Below are positions 8,026 to 17,363 of a DNA stretch of 53,870 nt, piece after piece. The translations under genes and the position numbers were made by a program. Position 1 is the first letter of the stretch. Every line of letters starts with the position of its first letter. Under the pieces are notes generated by a model, which made no database searches, was not told the DNA's origin, and saw only the letters and a program-made list of their open reading frames with translations. Source of the stretch: Hydrogenophilus sp. (GTDB lineage: Bacteria > Pseudomonadota > Gammaproteobacteria > Burkholderiales > Thiobacillaceae). The stretch is taken from contig DYFL01000013.1 of the NCBI GenBank assembly GCA_020725195.1, positions 1 through 53,870 of the forward strand, in the 5' to 3' direction.

Positions 8026-8307
8026 TCAGTGGTCTTCGAGATGGGTGTGGGTCTCCTCGGCCGGTTCGCCCGTCTCGGGGTCGATCCAGTCGCTGATGCC
8101 CAGCTCCTCTTCCACCTCGCGCAGGTCCTCGTCGACCTCCACCCCGGGCTCCGGGGTGTATTCCATGTCCTGCACCGCCTCCCACAGGTGCCGGAAGGGG
8201 CCGTATTCCTCGCCGGTGTCCCTGTCGAGCCAGTAGAAGCCGTCCGGCCGCTCGATGATCCGGGTCTTGTCGTAGTCCGCCTGAGTCTCGGGGATCTGTT
8301 GTGGCAT
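8026..8307 (-). CDS. Conserved-looking acidic hypothetical protein
   Basis: 93 aa, rich in Asp/Glu, no membrane segment or signal. It opens MPQQIPETQADYDKTRIIER and includes FYWLDRDTGEEYGPFRHLWEA, which reads like a small adaptor or stress protein. Not recognised as a named family. It stands alone, convergent with the HPF operon across repeats, and 73 bp from the USP-like gene. Compositional sense and start codon context make it likely real. Confidence 0.7.
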   Translation of the reverse strand: MPQQIPETQADYDKTRIIERPDGFYWLDRDTGEEYGPFRHLWEAVQDMEYTPEPGVEVDEDLREVEEELGISDWIDPETGEPAEETHTHLEDH

Positions 8308-8380
8308 GGCTGCGTCTCCCGCCTTGAGAGTGACGGTCCTATGACACCACCATCGGCGCGGCTTGGCAAGGCCGCCCGCC

Positions 8381-9145
8381 TCAGCGCAGCAGCAGCAGGT
8401 CGCAGTCCAGCCGCTTCAGGAGCGCCTTCAGCCAGTCGCCTTCCCCGGCGCTGCGCAAGGCGGGCAGGACCAGCGTCGAGGCGCGCAGGCGGTTCGCCGC
8501 ATCGGCCAGGGCGCCGGCCTCGGCCGAGGCCGTGCGCTCGCCGCCCAGGCCGCCCAGGCCGCCCGCGCGCAGGCGGGCATGGGCGAGCCGGGTGCTGTAT
8601 TCGGCCGTGTCCCGGGCGGGGATCAGGGCGGTGCAGGGCACCCCCAGGGCCTCGGCGAGCGCCGCCGCCAGGGTGAGGGCCTGGCCGGCCTCAGGGCTGC
8701 CGTCGTAGAGCACCGCCACCGGCCGGGCCGGCTGCCGCTGGCGGCCCGCCGCGCCCGGAGCGCCCATGAGGATGGCGTCCATGCGCCCGGCCAGGGTCAG
8801 GACCTGCTGCTGGAGATGGCCCTGGGCGATCTGGAAGGAAAACCGGATCGCCCGCGCGGCGGCCGCCTGCCTGAGGCACGCCTCGGCCTGGGAGGCGGCG
8901 GTCCTGAGCGCGCGCTCCAGCTCGACCGGATCGAGCCTGCGGGACTGCGCCGAAAGCCGGCCCAGTTCGAACACGCCGGGCAGCCGGCTCGCGCGCAGCA
9001 GCCCCAGGTCCTCGACGAAGAGGGCCGCCAGCTCGGCCTGCATCCGCGCCGCCAGCTCGGCGCCGGCCTCCAGCAGGGCGAGCTCGTCCGCGCGGCCCGA
9101 GAGGGCGACGAGCACGCGGCGGATGACGGGATCGAGCTCAGTCAC
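8381..9145 (-). CDS. Universal stress protein-like, two degenerate domains
   Basis: 254 aa. The N-terminal half (RVLVALSGRADELALLEAGA... then LLRASRLPGVFEL) and C-terminal half (PVAVLYDGSPEAGQALTLAA ... STLVLPALR) each resemble a UspA alpha/beta fold. The ATP-binding GX2GX9GS motif is not evident in either. It overlaps the end of the Lon-like protease gene by 8 bp, so it is probably co-expressed with it. A stress or regulatory role is inferred from fold and neighbour only. Confidence 0.65.
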   Translation of the reverse strand: MTELDPVIRRVLVALSGRADELALLEAGAELAARMQAELAALFVEDLGLLRASRLPGVFELGRLSAQSRRLDPVELERALRTAASQAEACLRQAAAARAIRFSFQIAQGHLQQQVLTLAGRMDAILMGAPGAAGRQRQPARPVAVLYDGSPEAGQALTLAAALAEALGVPCTALIPARDTAEYSTRLAHARLRAGGLGGLGGERTASAEAGALADAANRLRASTLVLPALRSAGEGDWLKALLKRLDCDLLLLR

Positions 9146-11633
9146 GCTTCTTGGGGTGCCCTCGCCTGGCGGCCCCCTCGCCTTCGGCCAGCCGGCCGCT
9201 GTAGAGCTGGCGCAGGCTGGAGAACTGGATCAGCTGGGCCGCCACCAGGTAGTTGACGGAGCCCTCGGGCACCACGCCCTGCTCGTCCGGCAGCCCGGCG
9301 GGCACCCCGGTGAGCAGCTCGATGGCCTCGTCCACGTTGGCCACCGCCCAGACATGGAAGCGGCCCTGCTCGCAGGCCTCGACCACGTCGGCGCGCAGCA
9401 TGAGGTGCTTGACGTTGGCCTGGGGGATGACCACCCCCTGCCCGCCGTCGAGGCCGCGCGCCCGGCAGATGTCGAAGAAGCCCTCGATCTTCTCGTTCAC
9501 CCCGCCGATGGCCTGCATGTGGCCGTGCTGGTCCACCGAGCCGGTCACCGCCACGGACTGGCGGATGGGCACGTCGGAGATCGCGGACATGAGGGCGCAC
9601 AGCTCGGCCATGGAGGCGGAGTCGCCCTCCACGGGCCCGTAGGTCTGCTCGAACACCAGGCTCGCGTTGAGCGACAGGGGCAGGCCGCCGGCGTAGCGGG
9701 TGGCGAGGAAGGAGGCCAGGGTGAGCACGCCCTTGGAATGGATGGCGCCGCCCAGGTCCACCTCGCGGGCGATGTCGATCACCTCGCCCTCGCCCAGGCG
9801 CACCGTGGCGGTGATGCGGGTGGGGTGGGCGAAGCGGATGTCGCCCAGCTGGACGACCGACAGCCCGTTGACCTGCCCGGCGCGCGCGCCGCCGGTCTCG
9901 ATGCGGATGGTCTCGCGCAGGATCTCCTCCTGCACCCGGGCGCGCAGCCGCCCGGTGCGCCGTTCCCGCGCCTCGATGGCCGCCTGGACGGCCGCCGCGG
10001 GGACGGTCTCGCGCGCCTCGCCGCGGGCGAGGGCGTCCGCCTCGCGCAGCAGGTCGAACAGCCCCTGCATGTCGGTCGAGAGCCGCTCGGCGTCGCCCGC
10101 CTCCCGCGCCGCGTGTTCGATCAGCCGCGCACAGGCCTCGCGCTCGAAGGGCAGGAGCGACTCCTTGCGCCCGAGGGTGGCGATCACCCGGCAGTAGAGC
10201 TCGGAGGACTCGCCGTCGCGCGGCATCTCGTCGTCGAAGTCCGCCATCACCTTGAAGAGCTCGCGGAACTCCGGATCGTATTCGTAGAGCAGGTAATAGA
10301 GCAGGCGCTCGCCCAGGAGCACCACCTTCACGTCCAGGGGGATGGGCTCGGGCTCCAGGGAGACGGTGTGGGCGAACCCCAGCAGCTGGCTCAGGGAGTC
10401 GATGCGCACGTGGCGCGAGCGCAGCGCCCGCTTCAGGGCCTCGTAGGCATAGGGCTGCATCAGCAGCTTGCGCACGTCCAGCACCAGATAGCCGCCCGCC
10501 GCCTGGTGCAGGACGCCGGGCTTGATCAGGGTGAAGTCGGTGACCAGGGCCCCGAGGTGCTCGACGTGCTCGATGCGCCCGACCAGATTGGGGTAGCTGG
10601 GATGGTCCGGGAAGACGATGGGCGCGCCGTGGTTGTCGCCGTGGTCGACCAGCACGTTGACCTGGTAGCGGCGGAAGGAGGGCACGACGGTCATGGTCAG
10701 GCCCATCATCTGGACCTGGCCCTGCTGGGGCTTGCGAAACTCGTCCGCGGTCTCCACCAGGTCCTGCTCCACCGCCTCCAGATAGGTCAGGACCTCGGGC
10801 AGCTCCCGGTATTTCTCCTTCAGGGTGCGGATCAGGCTCTCCACCGCGAGCATGGAGAACTCGCGGTTGAGCTCCCGGATGCGCTCCTTCTTCTCCTGGA
10901 TCCATCGCGGCGTCTGGCGGATGAGCTTGTGCAGGCGGTCGTGCAGGTCCTCCAGCACCCTGGAGATGCGCGCCTTCTCCGCGTCGGAGAGCTTCTCGAA
11001 CTCGTCCGGGGCGATGACCTCGCCGTCCTTGGTCGGCGCCAGGCCGAAGCCGCCCGGCGTGCGCAGCAGGGCCACGCCCTGGCCCTCGGCGAGCTGCCCC
11101 AGCTCCCGGAAGGCGGCGGCCTCCCGCTCGGTGAACTCGTTCTCGATCTGGTCGAGGCGGGCGCGGTATTCATCGCTCTCGAAGGTGGCCTGGACCGCCG
11201 TCTGCATGTCCTCGACGAGGCGCTGCATGTCGGCCCTGAGCTCCGCGCCCCGTCCCGGCGGCAGCTGGATGGCGCGGGGCTTGTGGGGCTGGGCGAAGTT
11301 GTGCACGTAGACCCAGTCGCCCGGCGTCGGGGCCTGGGCCGCCTCGGTCTCCAGGAGCCGCAGCACCAGGGTGCGCTTGCCCCGGCCCGCCGGCCCCATG
11401 ACGTAGAGGTTGTAGCCCTCGCGGCGGATGCCGAGGCCGAAGGCCACCGCCTCGCTCGCCCGCTCCTGGGCGATGATGCCGGGCACGTCGGCGAGCGCCT
11501 CCGTGGTGGCGAAGTCGAGGCCGGCCAGGTCGCAGCGGCTGTAGAGCCGGTCCGCGGTCAGCGCCGTGGGGGCGGCCGCCTCGGCCCCGGTGCGGCGCAC
11601 CGCGGGCCGCTTGCTAGTGCGTGTGGTTTTCAA
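9138..11633 (-). CDS. Lon-like ATP-dependent protease (AAA_32 + LonC)
   Basis: 831 aa cytoplasmic protease of the LonB-like group with an AAA_32 module, not a classical LonA. The P-loop is GPAGRGKRT (residues 80-88), which has Arg where Ser/Thr normally follows the Lys. The C-terminal protease domain carries the Lon dyad: Ser672 in GDSASM and Lys715 in GVNEKIEGFF. The middle contains long alpha-helical sequence. The start overlaps the pyrC' stop by 20 bp and the end overlaps the USP-like gene. It probably degrades damaged proteins under stress; substrates are unknown. Confidence 0.92.
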   Translation of the reverse strand: MKTTRTSKRPAVRRTGAEAAAPTALTADRLYSRCDLAGLDFATTEALADVPGIIAQERASEAVAFGLGIRREGYNLYVMGPAGRGKRTLVLRLLETEAAQAPTPGDWVYVHNFAQPHKPRAIQLPPGRGAELRADMQRLVEDMQTAVQATFESDEYRARLDQIENEFTEREAAAFRELGQLAEGQGVALLRTPGGFGLAPTKDGEVIAPDEFEKLSDAEKARISRVLEDLHDRLHKLIRQTPRWIQEKKERIRELNREFSMLAVESLIRTLKEKYRELPEVLTYLEAVEQDLVETADEFRKPQQGQVQMMGLTMTVVPSFRRYQVNVLVDHGDNHGAPIVFPDHPSYPNLVGRIEHVEHLGALVTDFTLIKPGVLHQAAGGYLVLDVRKLLMQPYAYEALKRALRSRHVRIDSLSQLLGFAHTVSLEPEPIPLDVKVVLLGERLLYYLLYEYDPEFRELFKVMADFDDEMPRDGESSELYCRVIATLGRKESLLPFEREACARLIEHAAREAGDAERLSTDMQGLFDLLREADALARGEARETVPAAAVQAAIEARERRTGRLRARVQEEILRETIRIETGGARAGQVNGLSVVQLGDIRFAHPTRITATVRLGEGEVIDIAREVDLGGAIHSKGVLTLASFLATRYAGGLPLSLNASLVFEQTYGPVEGDSASMAELCALMSAISDVPIRQSVAVTGSVDQHGHMQAIGGVNEKIEGFFDICRARGLDGGQGVVIPQANVKHLMLRADVVEACEQGRFHVWAVANVDEAIELLTGVPAGLPDEQGVVPEGSVNYLVAAQLIQFSSLRQLYSGRLAEGEGAARRGHPKKRD

Positions 11634-12897
11634 AGTCGATGTGCCCGTCGATGATGGTGTAGCGAACCCTGCCCGGCACCTCCATGCCCAGGAAGGGGCT
11701 GTTCTTGCCCAGGCTCCTCAGGCTGCCCGGCGTCACCTGCCACCAGGCCTCGGGATCGAAGAGGCAGAGGTCGGCGGGGGCGCCGACGCCCAGATGCCCG
11801 GCGTCGACGCCGAGGATCTCGGCCGGCCGGCGCGTGACGTAGTCGAGGGCCTGGCCGAGGCCCAGGCCCGTCTCCCGGCCCCAGCGCAGGGTCAGGGGCA
11901 GCAGCAGCTCCAGGCCCGTGGCCCCGGGCTCGGCCTCCTGGAAGGGCCGCTCCTTGGCGTCGTCGTCCACCGGGGCGTGGTCGGAGCAGACGGCGTCGAT
12001 CACCCCCTCCGCCACCGCGGCCCGGATGGCCTCGCGGTCGCGCTGGCTGCGCAAGGGCGGATAGAGGTGGCAGTTGGGGTTGAAGTCGGCCACGTCCATC
12101 TCGGTCAGGTGCAGGTGGTGGACGTTGACGTCGCAGGTGACGGGCAGGCCGTCGTGCTTCGCCCGGCGCACCATGTCGATGGCCTCGCGGCTGGAGAGCC
12201 GGCAAAGGTGCACCCGGGCGCCGGTCTCCCGCGCCAGGAGCATGAGGGTGGCGATGGCGATGGTCTCGGACAGCACCGGGATGCCGGGCAGGCCGAGCCG
12301 CGCCGCCACCGCGCCGTCGTGGGCGACGCCGTCCTTGATGAGGTGCGGCTCGCGCGGCCGCAGCCAGACGGGGAAACCGAAGGTGGCGGCATAGGCCATG
12401 GCGCGCTGCAGCACCTGGGTGTCGAGGATGGGGGTGTCGGCCTGGCTGAAGGCGACACAGCCGGCCTCGTGGAGCTCCGCCATCTCGGTGAGGCGCTCGC
12501 CCCTGAGCTTCCAGGTGAGCGCCCCGACCGGATAGACCCTGGGGCCCGGCATGCTCTTCGCGCGGAACTTGAGCATCTCCACCAGGCCCGGCTCGTCGAG
12601 CGGCGGGTCGGTGTCCGGCGGGCAGGCGAGGCTGGTCACGCCGCCTGCCGCCGCCGCCCGCATCTCGGACTCCAGGGTGGCGCGGTACTCCAGGCCCGGC
12701 TCGCGCAGCCGCGCCGAGAGGTCCACGAGGCCCGGACAGACCACCAGCCCCTCGGCGTCGATCACCCGGTTGGCGTGGAAGTCCGCCGGCGCCTCGCCCA
12801 CGCCCACCACGCGCCCGGCGGCGATGTAGAGGTCGCGCCTGGCGTCTATGCCGTGTCTGGGGTCGATGAGGCGGCCGTTCCTGATATGGATCTTCAT
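11614..12897 (-). CDS. pyrC': Dihydroorotase-like PyrC', predicted catalytically inactive
   Basis: 427 aa amidohydrolase fold. In active dihydroorotases the first zinc site is DXHXHLREPG; here it reads [11 protein letters not shown], so His61 and His63 are replaced by Ser and Arg. Later motifs such as CSDHAP remain. Inactive PyrC' (PyrX) subunits are known to assemble with aspartate carbamoyltransferase in Pseudomonas and relatives. Its ATG overlaps the pyrB stop (ATGA). A separate active dihydroorotase must be encoded elsewhere. Start at [10 protein letters not shown] fits the family. Confidence 0.92.
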   Translation of the reverse strand: MKIHIRNGRLIDPRHGIDARRDLYIAAGRVVGVGEAPADFHANRVIDAEGLVVCPGLVDLSARLREPGLEYRATLESEMRAAAAGGVTSLACPPDTDPPLDEPGLVEMLKFRAKSMPGPRVYPVGALTWKLRGERLTEMAELHEAGCVAFSQADTPILDTQVLQRAMAYAATFGFPVWLRPREPHLIKDGVAHDGAVAARLGLPGIPVLSETIAIATLMLLARETGARVHLCRLSSREAIDMVRRAKHDGLPVTCDVNVHHLHLTEMDVADFNPNCHLYPPLRSQRDREAIRAAVAEGVIDAVCSDHAPVDDDAKERPFQEAEPGATGLELLLPLTLRWGRETGLGLGQALDYVTRRPAEILGVDAGHLGVGAPADLCLFDPEAWWQVTPGSLRSLGKNSPFLGMEVPGRVRYTIIDGHIDFENHTH

Positions 12898-13916
12898 GGC
12901 CGGTGCAAGGCAGTTGGGTCCCGATGCATCATGGCGGCGTAGCACTTTTCACTTTTCACTCCCATCTCACCCCCCGCCAGGATGCTCATCACCGCCATCC
13001 TCACCGCGATGCCGAAGGTGACCTGGGGCAGGATCACGGACTGGCCGCCGTCGGCCACGTTGGAGTCGATCTCCACGCCGCGGTTCATGGGCCCGGGGTG
13101 CATGACGATGGCGTCGGGTTTGGCCAGTTTCAGCTTCTCCGGGGTGAGGCCCCAGTACTTGTAGTACTCCTGCGGGCTGGGCAGCAGCGCGCCCTGCATG
13201 CGCTCGTTCTGCAGCCTGAGCATCATCACCACGTCCACGTCCCTGATCCCGCTCTCCAGGCTGGTGTGCACGTGCACGCCCAGGCTTTCCGCGTCGCGGG
13301 GCATGAGGGTCTTGGGCCCGACGGCGCGCACCTCGGGGCAGCCCAGGGTGGTGAGGGCGTTGATCTGGGAGCGGGCCACCCGGGAGTGCAGGATGTCGCC
13401 CACCACCGCCACGCGCAGGTTGTGGAAGCCGCCCTTGTAGTGGCGGATGGTGTACATGTCCAGCAGCCCCTGGGTGGGGTGGGCGTGTCGCCCGTCGCCG
13501 GCGTTGACCACGTGGATGTGGGGCGCGACCTGGCGGGCGATGAGGTGGGCCGCCCCCGAGGAGGAGTGGCGCACGACGAACATGTCCGCATGCATCGCGG
13601 CGAGGTTGGCCACGGTGTCGAGCAGGGTCTCGCCCTTGGTCTGCGAGGAGGTGGCGATGTTGAGGTTGAGCACGTCGGCGGAGAGCCGCTTGGCCGCGAT
13701 CTCGAAGGTGGTGCGGGTGCGCGTGGAGGGCTCGAAGAAGAGGTTGAAGATCGCCTTGCCGCGCAGCAGCGGCACCTTCTTCACCTCCTGCTCGGTGACC
13801 GAGAGGAAGCCCGCGGCGGTGTCCAGGATCTGGGTGAGGATGCGCGCCGGCAGGCCGTCCAGGGTGAGCAGGTGGCGCAGCCTGCCGTCGGGGTAGAGCT
13901 GCAGGTTCGCGCTCAT
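12894..13916 (-). CDS. pyrB: Aspartate carbamoyltransferase catalytic chain
   Basis: 340 aa. It condenses carbamoyl phosphate with aspartate, the committed step of pyrimidine synthesis. The carbamoyl-phosphate motif [13 protein letters not shown], the HPTQGLLD segment and [13 protein letters not shown] are all intact. It overlaps pyrR upstream and pyrC' downstream by 4 bp each, so the three are translationally coupled. The last about 20 residues (from [15 protein letters not shown]) look unlike the family and are encoded by a GTGAAAAGTGAAAAGTG-like stretch, possibly a repeat insertion that extended the tail. Confidence 0.96.
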   Translation of the reverse strand: MSANLQLYPDGRLRHLLTLDGLPARILTQILDTAAGFLSVTEQEVKKVPLLRGKAIFNLFFEPSTRTRTTFEIAAKRLSADVLNLNIATSSQTKGETLLDTVANLAAMHADMFVVRHSSSGAAHLIARQVAPHIHVVNAGDGRHAHPTQGLLDMYTIRHYKGGFHNLRVAVVGDILHSRVARSQINALTTLGCPEVRAVGPKTLMPRDAESLGVHVHTSLESGIRDVDVVMMLRLQNERMQGALLPSPQEYYKYWGLTPEKLKLAKPDAIVMHPGPMNRGVEIDSNVADGGQSVILPQVTFGIAVRMAVMSILAGGEMGVKSEKCYAAMMHRDPTALHRP

Positions 13917-14473
13917 GCGGCCGGGCCTTTCTCGGCGAGGCGCAGCGCGCCGGACGCGTCCTTTTCCAGGGAGAGGTGCCGGCCCTCCCCGAGCTCGAGC
14001 CTGAGGCCGACGTAGTCCGGGCAGATCGGCAGCTCGCGCCCGCCCCGGTCCACCAGCACCGCCAGCCGGATGGCCGCCGGGCGGCCGTAGTCGAAGAGCT
14101 GGTTCATGGCGGCGCGCACCGTGCGCCCGGTGTAGAGCACGTCGTCGACGATCAGGATGCGCCGCCCCTCCACCTCGAAGGGGATGCGCGAGGGCTTGAC
14201 CTCGGGGTGCAGGCCGATGCGGGAGAAGTCGTCGCGGTAGAAGGCGATGTCGAGCGTGCCCTGGGGCAACCCGGCGCCGAGGCGCGCGGCCAGCTCGTCC
14301 ATCACCCAGACGCCGCCGGTGTGGATGCCGACCAGGGCGCATGGGCTTGGGCCGCTTCTAACGTTCGCTTCGCTCACTTTGGCCTGCGCCGAAACTTCGT
14401 TTTCCGGGGTCAGCCAGGGACGGATCTGCTCGGCCAGGCGGTCGATCAGCTCAGTGGGAGCGGGTAGTGGCAT
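13913..14473 (-). CDS. pyrR: PyrR bifunctional regulator / uracil phosphoribosyltransferase
   Basis: 186 aa PRTase-fold protein. The PRPP loop is [18 protein letters not shown] and the hood region [15 protein letters not shown]. PyrR senses UMP/UTP and in some bacteria attenuates pyr mRNA. Residues about 22-45 ([20 protein letters not shown] and neighbours) are an extra segment between the N-terminal helix and the first beta strand. They are encoded by a dispersed repeat yet keep the frame open. ATGA overlap with pyrB downstream; the start overlaps the end of ruvX by 23 bp. Confidence 0.93.
   Translation of the reverse strand: MPLPAPTELIDRLAEQIRPWLTPENEVSAQAKVSEANVRSGPSPCALVGIHTGGVWVMDELAARLGAGLPQGTLDIAFYRDDFSRIGLHPEVKPSRIPFEVEGRRILIVDDVLYTGRTVRAAMNQLFDYGRPAAIRLAVLVDRGGRELPICPDYVGLRLELGEGRHLSLEKDASGALRLAEKGPAA
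14339..14410 (-). repeat. Dispersed repeat inserted in frame within pyrR
   Basis: On the minus strand the segment reads GAAAACGAAGTTTCGGCGCA, GGCCAAAGTGAGCGAAGCGA and ACGTTAGAAGCGG in succession. The part GCCTGCGCCGAAACTTCGTTTTC (plus strand, about 14373-14395) matches 21 of 23 bases at about 6004-6026 in the cassette after hss, and GTTCGCTTCGCTCACT matches 15 of 16 bases near 6060. It adds about 24 codons to pyrR. Confidence 0.65.
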
Positions 14474-14912
14474 GGTGTTCGAAATAGTCCTGCAGGATCT
14501 CTTGTGCCGCCAGGCGGTCGGTGAGCGCGCGGCGGCGCTCCCCGCGCACCCCGGCCTCGGCCAGCCGGCGCTCGGCCTCGACCGAGGTCAGGCGCTCGTC
14601 CACCAGGCGCACCGGCAGACCGTAGCGTCCATGCAGCTGGTTGGCGAAGCGCCGGCAGCGCCGGGTCAGTTCGTGTTCTTCCCCTTCGAGCGTGAGCGGC
14701 AGGCCCACCACCAGCTCGGCCGGGCGCCATTCCGCGATCAGCTCGGCGATGCGCCCGAAGCGCGCGTCGTTGGCCTCGGCGGCGATGGTCTCCAGGGCAT
14801 GGGCGGTGCCGGTCTCCCACTCCCCCATGGCCACGCCGATGCGCCTGGTGCCGAAGTCGAAGGCGAGCACGCTGCCGCGTCTGGAGCCTGTCCCAGGGGG
14901 CTCGGCCCGCAT
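14451..14912 (-). CDS. ruvX: Putative pre-16S rRNA nuclease / Holliday junction resolvase-like YqgF
   Basis: 153 aa RNase H-fold protein. Motifs are [44 protein letters not shown] and the terminal [16 protein letters not shown]. YqgF finishes 16S rRNA 5'-end processing in E. coli and is also called RuvX. Its ATG overlaps the yqgE stop (ATGA), the standard order in proteobacteria. The N-terminal ten residues before the fold are slightly long. Confidence 0.94.
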   Translation of the reverse strand: MRAEPPGTGSRRGSVLAFDFGTRRIGVAMGEWETGTAHALETIAAEANDARFGRIAELIAEWRPAELVVGLPLTLEGEEHELTRRCRRFANQLHGRYGLPVRLVDERLTSVEAERRLAEAGVRGERRRALTDRLAAQEILQDYFEHHATTRSH

Positions 14913-15472
14913 CAGGCGTGACCGGCGTCTTCCGAGAGCATGGCCAGGTCGATGCCCAGCAGCTGCATGGCCGCCGGCAGGCGCGCCTCGGGGGGCAGAT
15001 CGAAGATCACGTCGGGGTCCGCGGGCACGGTGAGCCAGGCGTTCTGCTTGATCTCCTCCTCCAGCTGCCCCGGCGCCCAGCCGGCATAGCCCAGGGTGAC
15101 CATGATCTCCTCCGGGCCTTCGCAGCGGCCCGTCGCCTCCAGGATGTCCTTGGAGGTGGTGAGCCCCACGCGCGCGTTCACCGTGAGGGTGGAACCCCAC
15201 TCGCCCACGGGGCTGTGCAGCACGAAGCCGCGCTCCATCTGCACCGGGCCGCCGTAATAGACCGGCAGTTCCTTGAGCCGCTCGTCGGCGAGCTCGATGC
15301 CGATCTGCTCGAAGAGCCGCTCCATGGACAGGTCGATGGGCCGGTTGATCACCACCCCCAGGGCCCCCTGCTCGCCGTGGTCGCAGATGTAGGTCAGCGT
15401 CCCGGCGAAGTTCGGGTCCGTCATGTTGGGCATGGCGATGAGGAAATGGTCGGTGAAGTTGGCGTTTTCCAT
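14912..15472 (-). CDS. yqgE: YqgE/AlgH family protein
   Basis: 186 aa UPF0301 protein ([61 protein letters not shown]). AlgH is linked to alginate regulation in Pseudomonas but its biochemical role is unknown. It is the first gene of the yqgE-ruvX-pyrR-pyrB-pyrC' run. The start is set at MENANFT; a longer frame to 15523 is not conserved in character. Confidence 0.94.
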   Translation of the reverse strand: MENANFTDHFLIAMPNMTDPNFAGTLTYICDHGEQGALGVVINRPIDLSMERLFEQIGIELADERLKELPVYYGGPVQMERGFVLHSPVGEWGSTLTVNARVGLTTSKDILEATGRCEGPEEIMVTLGYAGWAPGQLEEEIKQNAWLTVPADPDVIFDLPPEARLPAAMQLLGIDLAMLSEDAGHA

Positions 15473-15604
15473 GGCGGCTCGGCTCTCTCTGATCCATTGT
15501 AATCCCCACGCCCGGCATCGCAAAACCGGCGACGGGCAGCGGCTTTCCCGACGCCGCTGCGGGCTGGGCTAATATCGGGGCACCCCCCCCAGCCGAGACC
15601 GCCC

Positions 15605-17188
15605 ATGGATGCCGTCACCCGCTACCACGAGCGCTCCAAGCACCGCCTCGATCGCTATGCCCCCGGCCCGGGGGAGCTCGACTGGGCCACCCAGCCCGAC
15701 CCCTTCCGCCGCTACGCGGGCGCGCCGCTGATCGAGCTGCCGCTCATCGCGGGCGAGCTGCCCGCCGCCTACGAGGCCCTTTTCCAGCCCCGGCCGGCGG
15801 CGCCCTTCACCCGGGCGAGCCTCGGCCATCTGCTGGAGCTCGCGCTGGGGCTTGCCGCCTGGAAGGCCTACGGCACGAACCGCTGGGCCCTGCGCTGCAA
15901 TCCCTCGAGCGGCAACCTGCACCCCACCGAGGGCTACCTCATCGCCCCCGAACTGCCGGACCTGGCGGGCGGGGTCTACCACTACGCCTCCCGCGAGCAC
16001 GCCCTGGAGCAACGTGCGGCCTGCCGCCTCGAATTCTCCGGCGGCGTGCTCCTGGCGCTCACCGGCATCCACTGGCGCGAGGCCTGGAAATACGGCCTGC
16101 GCGCCTACCGCTACTGCCAGCACGACGCCGGCCACGCGCTGGCCGCCCTCGCCTATGCCGCCGCGTGCCTGGGCTGGCCCGTGCGCCTGCTCGCCCCCTG
16201 GGGCGACGCCGCGCTCGCGGCTGTCACCGGCATCGACCGCGCCGCGGATTTCGAGGGGGCCGAGACCGAGGCACCGGAGACCGTGGCCTGGATCGGGCCG
16301 GGCGCGCCGCCCGAGGCCGGGGCGGTCCTCTCCGCCCTGGGTTCGGCCCGCTGGCAGGGCCGCGCCAGCGCCTTGAGCCCCGGCCACGTGGACTGGCCCG
16401 AGATCGCCCAGGTGGCGGCCGCGGCCCGCAAGCCCGCCACCCCGCCTGCGGCCTGGCGGCCCGAGCGCAGCGAGGCCCTGCTGCCCGTCGCGGCGGCGGA
16501 GGCCGCCTCGCGGCTCATCCGCCGGCGCCGCTCGGCCCAGGCCTTCGACGGCCGCACCGCCATTCCGGCGCCGGCCTTCTGGCGCATGCTCGACGCCCTG
16601 CTGCCCCGGGCCGATTCGATCCCCTGGGCCGCCCTGCCCTGGGCGCCGCGGCTGCATCCGGTCATCTTCGTGCATCGGGTGGAGGGGCTCGCGCCCGGCC
16701 TCTACTGCCTGCCGCGCCGCGAGGCGGCAGAGGCGCGGCTGCAGGCCGCGATGCGGCGCGACTGGCTCTGGGCCGGGGTGCCCGGCTGCCCCGACCACAT
16801 TCCGCTGCGCCTGCTCGCGCCCCTGGATCTGCGCGACTTCGCCGCCGCCGTCGCCTGCCACCAGGACATCGCCGCGGACTCCGCCTTTTCGCTCGCCATG
16901 CTGGCCGAGTTCGGGGGGCCGCTCGACGAAGGCCCCTGGGTCTACCGGCAGCTCTACTGGGAGGCCGGGATGCTGGGCCAGGTGCTCTATCTGGAGGCGG
17001 AGGCCGCCGGGGTGCAGGGCACCGGCATCGGCTGCTACTTCGACGACGCGGTGCACACGGCCCTGGGGCTCGAGGGGCGCGCCTTCCAGGACCTCTACCA
17101 CTTCACCGTGGGCGGGGCGGTGACCGACCTGCGCCTGGTGAGCGAGCCGCCCTACGCCCACCTCGCGGACCGGGCCCGCTGTCCGTAA
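15605..17188 (+). CDS. SagB/ThcOx-type oxidoreductase with two nitroreductase-like domains
   Basis: 527 aa. The first nitroreductase-fold half contains [20 protein letters not shown] and [20 protein letters not shown]; the second begins near residue 300 ([14 protein letters not shown]) and ends with [18 protein letters not shown]. SagB enzymes use FMN to oxidise azolines in thiazole/oxazole peptides, but double-domain homologues occur widely without peptide clusters. No cyclodehydratase or precursor peptide lies beside it. Cytosolic; substrate unknown. No clear ribosome site is seen at the ATG. Confidence 0.83.
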   Translation: MDAVTRYHERSKHRLDRYAPGPGELDWATQPDPFRRYAGAPLIELPLIAGELPAAYEALFQPRPAAPFTRASLGHLLELALGLAAWKAYGTNRWALRCNPSSGNLHPTEGYLIAPELPDLAGGVYHYASREHALEQRAACRLEFSGGVLLALTGIHWREAWKYGLRAYRYCQHDAGHALAALAYAAACLGWPVRLLAPWGDAALAAVTGIDRAADFEGAETEAPETVAWIGPGAPPEAGAVLSALGSARWQGRASALSPGHVDWPEIAQVAAAARKPATPPAAWRPERSEALLPVAAAEAASRLIRRRRSAQAFDGRTAIPAPAFWRMLDALLPRADSIPWAALPWAPRLHPVIFVHRVEGLAPGLYCLPRREAAEARLQAAMRRDWLWAGVPGCPDHIPLRLLAPLDLRDFAAAVACHQDIAADSAFSLAMLAEFGGPLDEGPWVYRQLYWEAGMLGQVLYLEAEAAGVQGTGIGCYFDDAVHTALGLEGRAFQDLYHFTVGGAVTDLRLVSEPPYAHLADRARCP

Positions 17189-17213
17189 ACCCAAATGCAC
17201 TGAAAAACCGGCT

Positions 17214-17355
17214 GTCCACAGATTGCACAGATGGACCCAGATGAAATCGTCAGGGTCAGGGTGGTATTGCCGGAGGCCCCTTACCTCCACGCAATGCAAT
17301 GCGACCATGGCAGACGGCATTGAATATCTGTAGCCATCTGTGAAATCTGTGGATT
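17214..17355. repeat. CACAGAT-type inverted-repeat element, copy D
   Basis: GTCCACAGATTGCACAGATG (17214-17233) plus GACCCAGATGAAA faces ATATCTGTAGCCATCTGTGA and AATCTGTGGAT (17325-17355). It fills the 175-bp gap between two convergent genes and may form a cruciform or a bidirectional 3' hairpin. Confidence 0.68.
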
Positions 17356-17363
17356 AAGGCTTT

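Noticed and set aside
8766-11654. 962-codon plus-strand open frame
   Set aside because: It lies opposite the Lon-like protease; such antisense frames stay open because of high GC. Composition is unlike a protein (runs of Ala/Gly/His/Gln/Arg).
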